Part shown: positions 57,110 to 64,000 of the stretch, in pieces | How the letters are laid out: the number at the start of each line of letters is the position of its first letter | Position numbering within the stretch: the stretch's first letter is position 1 | Assembly: GCF_030056795.1 (NCBI RefSeq) | Contig: NZ_JASHKQ010000002.1 | Location: forward strand, 310,001 to 374,000 | Length of the DNA stretch: 64,000 nucleotides | Direction: 5' to 3' | From: Rhodococcus sp. IEGM 1381 | GTDB lineage: Bacteria > Actinomycetota > Actinomycetes > Mycobacteriales > Mycobacteriaceae | Translations under genes and position numbers: made by a program | Notes under the pieces: model-generated | Told to the model about the DNA's origin: nothing | The model's database searches: none | Seen by the model: only the letters and a program-made list of their open reading frames with translations

Positions 57110-58576
57110 TCAGTGCAGGACGATCGGTGCCGCCGACCCCTCGCTCACGTGCTTGGTTCGGGGCAGGAAGAACGCGGGTACGAACGTGGCGACGATCAGA
57201 ACCAAGGCAACCATGAAGGTGGTACCGAAAGCTCTGGCCGAGATGTCGAACGCATCGGCCTGGTCGGTGGCGGTCAGTGCGGGCTTCTGCTGAGCTGTCA
57301 GCACCACTGACATCAGGGCGGTACCGATCGAGCCGGCGGCCTGCTGAACGATGTTCATCAAGGTGGAGCCGCGCGCGACGGTTTCGTCGGTCAGCGTCTG
57401 CAGGGCCGCCGTCATGATCGGCATCATCGTCGAACCGAGGCCGAGTCCCATCACGAACAGGGCGCCGATCAGCACCGTGTAGGACGTGCTTGTACCCACC
57501 TGAGTGAACACCGCCATACCCGCGGTGATGAGCACCATGCCCACGAGCACGATTCTGCCGGGGCCGGTCTTGTCGGCGATCACCCCCGCGATCGGCATCG
57601 CGATCATCGCGCCGATGCCCTGCGGGGCAAGCAGCAGCCCGGCGGTCAACGTCGTTTCGCCGCGAAGCAGGAAATAGCTCGGGAACAGCAGACCCGCGCC
57701 CATGAAGGCCACCATGAACAGCGTCGTGGTGATCACGGCCACGGACAGCGATCGGTTCCTGAACAGTCGCAAATCGATCAGCGGGTGCTCCACACGGAGT
57801 GCGTGGAAGACGAACAGGACGATCAACACCAGGCCGACGAGGACCGGAGCCAGCACCTTCACGGCAAGGACGGTTTCGGTTTCGACGACCGAGGACGCGC
57901 CGTAGAGAAACAGTGCCAGACCCGGCGAGAGCATCAGCATGCCGCGGAAGTCGAAGGATTCGGACGGAGTCGGATTGTCCTTGGGGAAGATGGCCACAGC
58001 GGCAACGAGCGCAACGATGCCGATCGGCAGGTTGATCAGGAAGATCCAGTGCCAGCTCGCTGCCTCGATCAGCCAGCCGCCGAGAATGGGGCCTGCGATG
58101 GGCCCGATGAGCATGGGAACACCCAGCACGGCCATCACTCGGCCGATGCGCTCGGGACCGGCAGCGCGGGTCATGATCGTCATGCCCAGCGGCATCAGCA
58201 TTCCGCCCCCGAGCCCTTGCAGCACTCGGAACACGATGAGCGAGGTGATGTCCCAGGCGAAGCTGCACAGCACCGAACCGAGCACGAACAGCACGAGCGC
58301 GGTGATGTAGAGGCGTTTGGTTCCGAAACGATCGGCGGCCCACCCGGTCAGCGGTATGACGGTTGCGAGCGCGAGCGTGTAGCCCGTCATCGTCCACGCG
58401 GCGTTGGCATACGTCGTGTCGAACACGTCGGTGAATGTCCGGAGAGCGACGCTGACGACGGTGACGTCGAGGATGGACATGATCGCGCCGAGTACCACGA
58501 CGCCGGCAATTTTCAACAGCGCTCCGTCGAGCTTCTGCGGTGCCTCGGTCGCCGCGGGCTTGCTCAGGTCGGTCAT
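57110..58576 (-). CDS. DHA2-family multidrug MFS exporter (EmrB/QacA type)
   Basis: A 488-residue exporter with 14 predicted membrane helices. Motif D1 LDVTVVSVALRTF, motif A GWAADRFGTKRLY, motif C GPIAGPILGGWLIEAASWHWIFLINLPIG. The drug or lipid substrate is unknown. The ATG at 58576 (MTDLSKPAATEAPQ) has GGAG upstream. It is not part of the mycobacterial gene order here, so it is an insertion between the parA-like and phosphatase genes. Confidence 0.93.
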   Translation of the reverse strand: MTDLSKPAATEAPQKLDGALLKIAGVVVLGAIMSILDVTVVSVALRTFTDVFDTTYANAAWTMTGYTLALATVIPLTGWAADRFGTKRLYITALVLFVLGSVLCSFAWDITSLIVFRVLQGLGGGMLMPLGMTIMTRAAGPERIGRVMAVLGVPMLIGPIAGPILGGWLIEAASWHWIFLINLPIGIVALVAAVAIFPKDNPTPSESFDFRGMLMLSPGLALFLYGASSVVETETVLAVKVLAPVLVGLVLIVLFVFHALRVEHPLIDLRLFRNRSLSVAVITTTLFMVAFMGAGLLFPSYFLLRGETTLTAGLLLAPQGIGAMIAMPIAGVIADKTGPGRIVLVGMVLITAGMAVFTQVGTSTSYTVLIGALFVMGLGLGSTMMPIMTAALQTLTDETVARGSTLMNIVQQAAGSIGTALMSVVLTAQQKPALTATDQADAFDISARAFGTTFMVALVLIVATFVPAFFLPRTKHVSEGSAAPIVLH

Positions 58577-58750
58577 GGTTCTCCAGATCGGTGGTCGAAA
58601 GCTACGAGGCGTGCCGAGGCCGCACGCAGGGGGTCGCAGCGGTGGCGTGCGGCGGCGGCGAAGATTCAAGTGAGGGTAGCCGTCCGGTATGGCTGTGCTC
58701 AATGGAATTTTCGGACATATATCCAGGGTGCCTATGACAAAGGCCACATC

Positions 58751-59416
58751 ATGGCTACAGGCATGATCGTCTCCATGACCACACACGGCGGCGTCGAGGC
58801 CGGCAGAGTTGTCCTCCTGCGGCACGGGGAGACCGAATGGGCCCTGGCCGGTAAACACACCGGAAGCACCGACGTCCCTCTCACGACCGTCGGCGAGCAA
58901 CAGGCCGTCGACGCCGGGTCACTGCTGCACCTGCTGAAGTTGCGCGATCCCTTGGTGATCTCGAGTCCGAGGGAGCGCGCCCGTAGAACCGCCGACCTGG
59001 CGGGCCTGCATGTCGACCGAACGTGGGATGCGTTGTCGGAGTGGGACTACGGCGACTACGAGGGCACTACGTCGACGCAGATCCACGAGACGGTTCCGCA
59101 CTGGACCGTGTGGACGCATCCCTGTCCCGGTGGAGAGTCGATCGGTGACATCGCCGTGCGGGTAGAGCTGGTGCTCTCGGTCGTCCTACCGTTGCTGAGT
59201 GATCGTGACGTCGTGTTGGTCGGTCACGGCCACTTCTCCCGCGCACTCATCGCCGGCTGGACCGAGGCTCCGATCACCGAGGGCAAGCGGTTTGCACTCT
59301 CGCCTGCCGCGTATTCGCTTCTCGGTTTCGAGCATTCGTTCCGCCAGCTCGTCGCCCACAACGTGCACCCGTCGATCCTGACCGCAGCGTCCACTCGGAA
59401 GGAAGGCAGTCGATGA
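58751..59416 (+). CDS. Histidine phosphatase (phosphoglycerate-mutase-like)
   Basis: About 221 residues. RHGETEW (with the phosphorylated His), SSPRERARRTADLAG, SEWDYGDYEG and LVGHGHFSRALIAGW form the active site. It is equivalent to Rv3214, which is an acid phosphatase rather than a mutase. The first of three close ATGs (58751) has AAAGG before it; the third (58775) is the nearest to the mycobacterial N-terminus. Its stop overlaps the next ATG (ATGA). Confidence 0.9.
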   Translation: MATGMIVSMTTHGGVEAGRVVLLRHGETEWALAGKHTGSTDVPLTTVGEQQAVDAGSLLHLLKLRDPLVISSPRERARRTADLAGLHVDRTWDALSEWDYGDYEGTTSTQIHETVPHWTVWTHPCPGGESIGDIAVRVELVLSVVLPLLSDRDVVLVGHGHFSRALIAGWTEAPITEGKRFALSPAAYSLLGFEHSFRQLVAHNVHPSILTAASTRKEGSR

Positions 59417-59889
59417 TCCGCCGCGCCACCGAGGCCGATGTTCCCGCCATAACCGGTTTGGTCCACGAGCTCGCTGAGTACGAGAAGTCGTCGTCTCTGT
59501 GCACCGTTCGCGACGAGCACCTTCGTCGTGCGCTGTTCGGTGCCCAGCCGTCGGTGTTCGCGCACGTCGCCGAGCAGGAGGGGGTCGTGGTGGGGTGCGC
59601 ACTCTGGTTCCTGAACTTCTCTACGTGGGACGGTGTCAACGGTATCTATCTGGAGGACCTCTACGTGCAGCCCGCCGCGCGCGGAGGAGGCTTCGGAAGA
59701 GGATTGCTCGCCGCGTTGGCTGCCGAGTGCGTCGCCCACGACTACACGCGGATGACCTGGTCGGTGCTGGACTGGAATACCCCGTCGATCGGCTTCTACC
59801 GATCGTTGGGTGCGCAGCCGCAGGACGAGTGGACCACGTTCCGGTTGACCGAGGATGCGTTGGCCGAGTTGGCCGCGACGGCGCGGTGA
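59413..59889 (+). CDS. GNAT-family N-acetyltransferase (spermidine/diamine-acetyltransferase-like)
   Basis: A 158-residue GNAT. The N-terminus is MIRRATEADVPAITGLVHELAEYEK, and the acetyl-CoA loop LEDLYVQPAARGGGFGRGLLAALA matches diamine acetyltransferases. DWNTPSIGFYRSLGA closes the fold. It is translationally coupled to the phosphatase. In M. tuberculosis an isochorismate synthase gene (Rv3215) separates the two homologues; it is missing here. Confidence 0.9.
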   Translation: MIRRATEADVPAITGLVHELAEYEKSSSLCTVRDEHLRRALFGAQPSVFAHVAEQEGVVVGCALWFLNFSTWDGVNGIYLEDLYVQPAARGGGFGRGLLAALAAECVAHDYTRMTWSVLDWNTPSIGFYRSLGAQPQDEWTTFRLTEDALAELAATAR

Positions 59890-59899
59890 CCGGTCCGGT

Positions 59900-60331
59900 T
59901 CAGCCGAGCTCGTCGTCGACGTCGCTGTATTCGGCTGCCATCCACCGCGATGAGGGCGGGCTGAACAGCAGAACGAGCACAGCGATCACCACGATGCCGA
60001 GAACGACGCCGTAGACGGTCTGGTGCGATCCGGTCAACAACGACCAGACGACGGGCAGCAGCAGCAGCTGCACGACGGTGGCGATGGCCCTGCCCCAGCG
60101 TTTGCCGAGGATGAGGGCGACGCCCGCAGCCCCGACTCCGACACCCAGTACGCCGAACCACCCGGCGGTGCCGTACCCGTTGGCGACAGCGTTGTCTCCT
60201 TCTCCGGAGACCGCCCGAACGAGTAGAACGAACGCGGCAATCAAGGAGGCCGCGCCCTGTGCTGCGACGAGGACCCCGGCGGATCGGAAGGTGGCCGGCG
60301 GACTGAGGTTCTCGGGTGTCGATGTGGGCAC
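59900..60331 (-). CDS. Small integral membrane protein
   Basis: A 143-residue protein with four predicted membrane helices (starting GVLVAAQGAASLIAAFVLLV) and a short acidic C-terminus (AAEYSDVDDELG). No functional motif is visible. It is in the position of Rv3217c, convergent with the GNAT gene. Confidence 0.8.
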   Translation of the reverse strand: MPTSTPENLSPPATFRSAGVLVAAQGAASLIAAFVLLVRAVSGEGDNAVANGYGTAGWFGVLGVGVGAAGVALILGKRWGRAIATVVQLLLLPVVWSLLTGSHQTVYGVVLGIVVIAVLVLLFSPPSSRWMAAEYSDVDDELG

Positions 60332-60373
60332 GCGACCAGCCTAGGACCCGAGAGTGGAGCGTGTGGAACGACC

Positions 60374-60390
60374 CACTCCAGGCGGGAGTG
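60374..60390. promoter_or_regulatory. Inverted repeat upstream of the lipid kinase
   Basis: CACTCC-N5-GGAGTG is a perfect 6-bp inverted repeat about 22 bases upstream of the -10 box, near where a -35 element should be. Confidence 0.35.
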
Positions 60391-60411
60391 AAGCCTGCGG
60401 AACGGTCCCGA

Positions 60412-60417
60412 TAGTGT
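60412..60417 (+). promoter_or_regulatory. -10 box for leaderless lipid-kinase mRNA
   Basis: TAGTGT lies eight bases before the GTG start at 60426, without a ribosome-binding site between. Confidence 0.45.
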
Positions 60418-60425
60418 TGGTTCTC

Positions 60426-61379
60426 GTGCGTGCGCTGTTGATCGTCAACCCCAATGCGACTTCTACGACGGCTGCGGCTCGGGATCTGCTGGCCCATGCG
60501 TTGTCCAGTCGGGTGCGGGTGACCGTTGCGCAGACGACTCATCGTGATCATGCGTCCGAGCTCGCGCGGAGTGCCCGTGAGGACGGGATGGGTCTGGTGA
60601 TCGTGCACGGCGGTGACGGCACGGTCAACGAGGTCATCAACGGTTTGCTCGGAGTGCCGTTGCCGACGTCGATGCAGGCGGTGACGATCGGTGCCATTCC
60701 GCCGCTCGCCGTCGTTCCCGGCGGCAGTGCGAACGTGTTCGCGCGGTCCCTCGGTATCGCGGCCGATCCGGTCGCGGCGACGAATCAGTTGATCGGCCTG
60801 CTCGATGCGCGAGCTCGGCGGACGATCGGGTTGGGACACTGCGACAACCGATGGTTCACGTTCAATGCGGGCATGGGTTGGGATGCGGAAGTGTGTCGGG
60901 CGATCGATGCCGGTCGTAAGGATGGAAAGCCGGTATCGGCGACCCGGTACGTTCGATCGGCGGTTCAGGAATTCTTCAAGCTCAAGCGGCGTCCTGCCCG
61001 CTTGACGGTGGAGGTTCCCGGGCAGGAGCCGTTCGACGAGGTGCACTACGCGTTCGTCTCGAATTCGAGTCCGTGGACGTACATGAACGAGCGGCCGGTG
61101 CACACCAATCCGGGCACCGGTTTCGATTCGGGTCTCGGAGTGTTCGGCATGCGCTCGACTGCCCTGTTCCCCACACTGCGGGTGTCTCGTCAGATGCTGA
61201 CCAAGGGCGCAGAACCCAAGTCTCGCAAGCTGATTCGCATCGATGACGTTCCAAGTGTCCGAATTTCTTCCACGGAGCCGGTCGGGTTGCAAATGGATGG
61301 TGACTACTTGGGCGAACGTACGGAAGCTGAGTTCTTCGCCACGCCCGACGCGTTGGAAGTTGTCGCTCCGACCAGGTGA
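60426..61379 (+). CDS. Diacylglycerol-kinase-family lipid kinase
   Basis: A 317-residue kinase. LLIVNPNATSTTA and VIVHGGDGTVNEVINGLLG are the DAGK catalytic-domain marks, with VVPGGSANVFARSLG as the GGT/NxFAR motif. The rest is the C-terminal beta-sandwich (MGWDAEVCRAID, QMDGDYLGERTEAEF). It phosphorylates a lipid or sphingoid-like alcohol. It is equivalent to Rv3218. The GTG at 60426 (VRALLIVNPNAT) is chosen because of the leaderless promoter and homology. Confidence 0.92.
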   Translation: MRALLIVNPNATSTTAAARDLLAHALSSRVRVTVAQTTHRDHASELARSAREDGMGLVIVHGGDGTVNEVINGLLGVPLPTSMQAVTIGAIPPLAVVPGGSANVFARSLGIAADPVAATNQLIGLLDARARRTIGLGHCDNRWFTFNAGMGWDAEVCRAIDAGRKDGKPVSATRYVRSAVQEFFKLKRRPARLTVEVPGQEPFDEVHYAFVSNSSPWTYMNERPVHTNPGTGFDSGLGVFGMRSTALFPTLRVSRQMLTKGAEPKSRKLIRIDDVPSVRISSTEPVGLQMDGDYLGERTEAEFFATPDALEVVAPTR

Positions 61380-61496
61380 TACGCGGTCGTTTCTAGTGCA
61401 CAGAGATGCCAGGACGACAGTCTCCTGCGAAAAAACGAGCGAAATCCGGCCGCTCGGGGTACAAAGGAGCGCAGAAGGCTAAAGCGAGCCTAACAG

Positions 61497-61512
61497 AGTG
61501 AGCTTGACCACG
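61497..61512 (+). promoter_or_regulatory. Crp-like site in the whiB1 promoter
   Basis: AGTGA-GCTTGA-CCACG has the same half-sites as the activating Crp site I recall in the M. tuberculosis whiB1 promoter (AGTGA-N6-CCACG). TTGACT, a -35 candidate, follows at 61529-61534, which puts the site centre near -58 of the likely start. Confidence 0.6.
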
Positions 61513-61645
61513 GTCACGCGCGTATCCCTTGACTTCACCTGAGTTCGTGAAAGCATTCACAAGCAACAGTGCGGAAACATTGGTTACCCACTCGTGAACA
61601 GAAGAGAAACGAAACGGCGCTTCGGCGCCCGGTAAGGAGCAGAGG

Positions 61646-61900
61646 ATGGACTGGCGCCACAAGGCAATTTGTCGCGATGAAGATCCGGAACTATTTTTCC
61701 CGGTGGGAAACAGTGGTCCGGCGCTCGCGCAGATCGCCGATGCCAAAGTCGTCTGTACTCGGTGCCCCGTCACCGCTGAATGCCTGTCCTGGGCACTCGA
61801 ATCCGGCCAGGACGCAGGAGTATGGGGCGCAATGAGTGAGGACGAGCGCCGTGCACTCAAGCGACGCAACGCACGTACGCGCGCACGTAGCTCCGTCTAG
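61646..61900 (+). CDS. whiB1: WhiB1 iron-sulfur transcription factor
   Basis: An 84-residue Wbl protein. Cys9, Cys37, Cys40 and Cys46 bind a [4Fe-4S] cluster that in mycobacteria reacts with nitric oxide. GVWGAMSEDERRALKRR is the Wbl turn and C-terminal basic segment. The essential homologue Rv3219 binds SigA. AAGGAGCAG stands before the ATG. It is transcribed alone, with a terminator after it. Confidence 0.96.
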   Translation: MDWRHKAICRDEDPELFFPVGNSGPALAQIADAKVVCTRCPVTAECLSWALESGQDAGVWGAMSEDERRALKRRNARTRARSSV

Positions 61901-61922
61901 GACGTACTACACGACAACGCGG

Positions 61923-61960
61923 AAAAGCCCGGTACTCGCATACGCGACTACCGGGCTTTT
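61923..61960. terminator. Terminator between whiB1 and pdtaS
   Basis: AAAAGCCCGGTA pairs with TACCGGGCTTTT, a 12-bp perfect stem ending in A and T runs on both sides, so it works for both convergent genes. Confidence 0.9.
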
Positions 61961-62012
61961 CTGTGTCCTGTGGCGTCGGGACAACGTAACGCACTGTTCA
62001 TCGAGTCTTCCA

Positions 62013-63491
62013 TCATGGTCTCGGAACGCGTCGTCCCAATGGAACCCTGAGCATCGCGTCCGTCCCCCCACCCGCTGCAGGATGTAGGCCGAGCGATCCG
62101 TTCAGCTCCACCGACACCAAGGTGCGAACGATCTGTAGGCCGAGCCCGTCCGAGCGCTCCAGCGAGAACCCGCTCGGTAACCCACGCCCGTCGTCGTGGA
62201 TGACCACGTCCAGCCATTTCGCGGAGCGATCGGCGCTGATTCTCACCACTCCGGCAGATCCGGCGTCGAAACCGTGCTCCATCGCGTTCTGTACCAATTC
62301 GGTCAGCACCATCACCAGCGGTGTTGCTCGCTCTGCCGAGAAGACTCCGAGCTTGCCTTCGCGTGCTACCCGGACCCGCGGATTGACCGTCGCGATGTCG
62401 AGCATTATCGGCACCAAGCGGTCGACGATCTCGTCGAGGTCAACTTCCTCGTCCACCGACATCGACAACATTTCGTGTACCACCGCGATGGACGTCACCC
62501 GACGGACCGATTCCGCCAGCGCTGTGCGTGCTTCCTCGTTCTCCAGTCGACGAGACTGCAGCCGGAGCAGGGCCGCGACGGTCTGCAGGTTGTTCTTCAC
62601 TCGATGATGGATCTCCCGAATGGTCGCGTCCTTGCTGAGCAGGGCACGATCGCGTCGCTTCACCTCCGTGACATCACGGACGAGCACTGCAGCACCTGCC
62701 GACCGCCCACGGGGCTGCAGCGCCAGAGTGCGCACGAGGACGGTGGCACCGCGGGCATCGACCTCCATACGATGGCCTACATTGCCACTGAGGGACGACC
62801 GAATGTGGTCGGCAACCTCTTGCGAGTCGAACGGGTCGGTGACCAGCGATCGAGTGACCGACGCGAGGTCTCGGCCGGACAGTTCCGTCGTCAGTCCCAT
62901 CCGGTGGTAGGCCGAAAGAGCGTTGGGGCTCGCGTAGTCCACCCTGCCCTCGGTGTCCACGCGAATGAACCCGTCGCCTGCTCGGGGAGACGAGTTCACG
63001 TCGGTGCGCTCCTCCGGTGTGGGAAACGTTCCTTCGCTGATCATCAGACACAGATCGTCGGCGCATTCACGGTAGGCCACCTCGAGCGCACTGGGCGGTC
63101 GAAGCTGCGCCGGGTTGGTGTCACGCGTGAGCACCGCGATCACGTGCTCGCCGCAGCGCACCGGGATGGCCTCGCTTCGCGTCAGTACGCCTCCGTGCAC
63201 GATCTCCTGCTGCTGCAGTGCAATCATCACGTCAGGATGCTCGGACTCCGAGATCGCCGTGCCCACGATGTCGTGGGTGAACACCGTCGGCGCAGTGGTC
63301 GGCCGACACTGGGCAACGCACAGCACGTCGGCGGTTCCGCTGGACACGTCGTCGGTACCGACCCACAACAGCACGTCCGCGAACGAGAGGTCGGCCAAGA
63401 GCTGCCACTCCCCCACGACACGTTGCAGGTGGTCGACCGCAACGCCCGGGAGGTCGGTGTGTTCGGCCAACAGGTCACTGAGGGTCGACAC
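62013..63491 (-). CDS. pdtaS: Sensor histidine kinase PdtaS
   Basis: A 492-residue soluble kinase: an N-terminal GAF domain (about residues 1-150), a PAS domain (170-280, FIRVDTEGRVDYASPNAL), then HisKA_2 with the phospho-His in EIHHRVKNNLQTVAALLRL near residue 300, and the HATPase (ELVQNAMEHGF, HDDGRGLPSGF, GLGLQIVRTLV). Equivalent to Rv3220c, which phosphorylates the ANTAR RNA-binding regulator PdtaR and responds to copper and nitric oxide. The response regulator is not here. Confidence 0.95.
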   Translation of the reverse strand: MSTLSDLLAEHTDLPGVAVDHLQRVVGEWQLLADLSFADVLLWVGTDDVSSGTADVLCVAQCRPTTAPTVFTHDIVGTAISESEHPDVMIALQQQEIVHGGVLTRSEAIPVRCGEHVIAVLTRDTNPAQLRPPSALEVAYRECADDLCLMISEGTFPTPEERTDVNSSPRAGDGFIRVDTEGRVDYASPNALSAYHRMGLTTELSGRDLASVTRSLVTDPFDSQEVADHIRSSLSGNVGHRMEVDARGATVLVRTLALQPRGRSAGAAVLVRDVTEVKRRDRALLSKDATIREIHHRVKNNLQTVAALLRLQSRRLENEEARTALAESVRRVTSIAVVHEMLSMSVDEEVDLDEIVDRLVPIMLDIATVNPRVRVAREGKLGVFSAERATPLVMVLTELVQNAMEHGFDAGSAGVVRISADRSAKWLDVVIHDDGRGLPSGFSLERSDGLGLQIVRTLVSVELNGSLGLHPAAGGGTDAMLRVPLGRRVPRP

Positions 63492-63512
63492 GAGATATCG
63501 GTCGGCCGTGGC

Positions 63513-63728
63513 TCAGGATACGACGGCGATGAGGTCGCCTTGTTGAATGACGTCGCCGACGGCCACGTCCACGGACGTGACCGTGCCCGCCGTCTCGGCC
63601 AGCACCGGAATTTCCATCTTCATCGACTCCAGGATCACCAGGGTGTCACCCACCTCGACCGCGTCGCCTCGGGTTACGACCACCTGAAACACCGTGGACA
63701 CCATCTCCGCGCGAACGTCCTCGGACAT
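63513..63728 (-). CDS. Biotinyl/lipoyl-attachment domain protein (TB7.3-like)
   Basis: A 71-residue single-domain biotinylated protein. The target lysine is Lys37 in ESMKMEIPV. VSTVFQVVVTRGDAVEVGDTL and GTVTSVDVAVGDVIQQGDLIAVV form the barrel. It is equivalent to Rv3221c. It could be a carrier subunit of an acyl-CoA carboxylase. It lies 21 bases upstream of pdtaS on the same strand, so the two share an operon. Confidence 0.93.
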   Translation of the reverse strand: MSEDVRAEMVSTVFQVVVTRGDAVEVGDTLVILESMKMEIPVLAETAGTVTSVDVAVGDVIQQGDLIAVVS

Positions 63729-63847
63729 CGGCGAACCCCTCTCTCACGTCACCACGAACTGCGCTGGACACCCACCGGAGACCAGGCCCGTCACAGTAAG
63801 CCAATCACACGTGGGAGACTGTAGTGAACAAACGAGAGGAGCCCATC

Positions 63848-63922
63848 ATGGGAAAGCGTGGACGTAAGAAGCGTGCTCGTAAGGGCAACAAGGCCAACCA
63901 CGGCAAACGTCCGAACAGCTGA
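63848..63922 (+). CDS. Ribosomal protein bL37 (24 residues)
   Basis: A 24-codon gene reading MGKRGRKKRARKGNKANHGK followed by RPNS. Half the residues are Lys or Arg. It matches, from memory, the tiny actinobacterial large-subunit protein bL37 first seen in mycobacterial ribosome structures. GAGGAG stands six bases before the ATG, TGTAGTGA upstream could be a -10 region, and a strong hairpin terminator follows. It is too short for usual ORF finders. Confidence 0.88.
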   Translation: MGKRGRKKRARKGNKANHGKRPNS

Positions 63923-63940
63923 CGGTTTGCCACAAGCCGC

Positions 63941-63974
63941 GAGGGGCCGAGAAGCAGTTGCTTCTCGGCCCCTC
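63941..63974 (+). terminator. Terminator after bL37
   Basis: GAGGGGCCGAGAAGCA pairs with its complement, a 16-bp stem with a minimal loop, 18 bases after the bL37 stop. The T tract is weak. Confidence 0.85.
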
Positions 63975-64000
63975 GTCGTTCGCCCTGTATTCGTTCGACC

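Noticed and set aside
57785..58750. N-terminal extension of the histidine phosphatase frame by about 320 residues
   Set aside because: The extension is antisense to the DHA2 exporter and very His/Glu/Gln/Arg-rich; the phosphatase domain starts after 58751.

Overview
The window is chromosomal DNA from a high-GC actinobacterium of the Mycobacteriales, most likely a Rhodococcus or Rhodococcoides-type organism. The evidence is dense GC-rich coding with many GTG starts, WhiB-family regulators (WhiB1 and WhiB7), AdnAB in place of RecBCD, mycoredoxin, an Rpf cell-wall enzyme, PdtaS, and long stretches whose gene order matches Mycobacterium tuberculosis (recalled from memory, not searched). I see no phage, IS element, plasmid function, CRISPR array or rRNA operon. 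One tRNA gene (initiator fMet) is present.

Region by region. 1-4.9 kb (minus strand): a transporter N-terminus, smpB, ftsX, ftsE, a small membrane protein, an MscS channel and prfB, equivalent to Rv3100c-Rv3105c. 5-9.6 kb: beta-carbonic anhydrase, hisN, a DUF1304 membrane protein and the acyl-CoA dehydrogenase pair fadE24-fadE23 behind a palindromic operator. 9.7-14.1 kb: an ECF42-type sigma factor with its DGPF/YCII partner, a GNAT, small proteins, an Imm5-like protein, tRNA-fMet and a secreted Rpf. 14.1-36.8 kb: the conserved block UPF0182, PPA1309-like, PDZ/Lon-like protease, zincin, orphan TOMM E1-like protein, ABC1 kinase, whiB7, uvrD2, mycoredoxin, nudC, K+ channel, adnB-adnA, lipV-like hydrolase and an alkyltransferase-like protein (Rv3193c-Rv3204 order).

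36.8-47.7 kb: about 11 kb of metabolic genes lies between the equivalents of Rv3204 and Rv3205c. It holds a thioesterase, a MobA-MoeA fusion, and a nitrite-assimilation set on the minus strand (narK-type transporter, nirB, nirD, HemD-HTH protein, CbiX-like chelatase), followed by an MFS exporter with a divergent GntR regulator. The logic is coherent: nitrate/nitrite is imported, NirBD reduces nitrite using siroheme, and the HemD-HTH and CbiX proteins touch siroheme supply and regulation. 47.6-63.9 kb resumes the Rv3205c-Rv3221c order: TIGR02569 protein, moeZ, DUF3152 metalloprotease-like protein, TetR, DUF3107, ferritin-like protein, DEAD-box helicase, beta-propeller protein, ParA, DHA2 exporter, histidine phosphatase, GNAT, membrane protein, lipid kinase, whiB1, pdtaS and a biotinyl-domain protein. 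It ends with a 24-codon gene for ribosomal protein bL37.

The strongest non-gene signal is the whiB7 leader (about 23.32-23.88 kb). It has a promoter with the AT-rich box typical of WhiB7 autoregulation, a well-initiated upstream ORF of about 101 codons, and a factor-independent terminator just after that ORF. A segment inside the end of the uORF can pair with the terminator 5' arm, which is a complete candidate antibiotic-responsive attenuator. Other regulatory signals are an ECF42-type promoter before the DGPF gene, a Crp-like site before whiB1, several leaderless GTG starts, and a hairpin that would hide the only good ribosome-binding site of the DEAD-box helicase gene, which may start at CTG.
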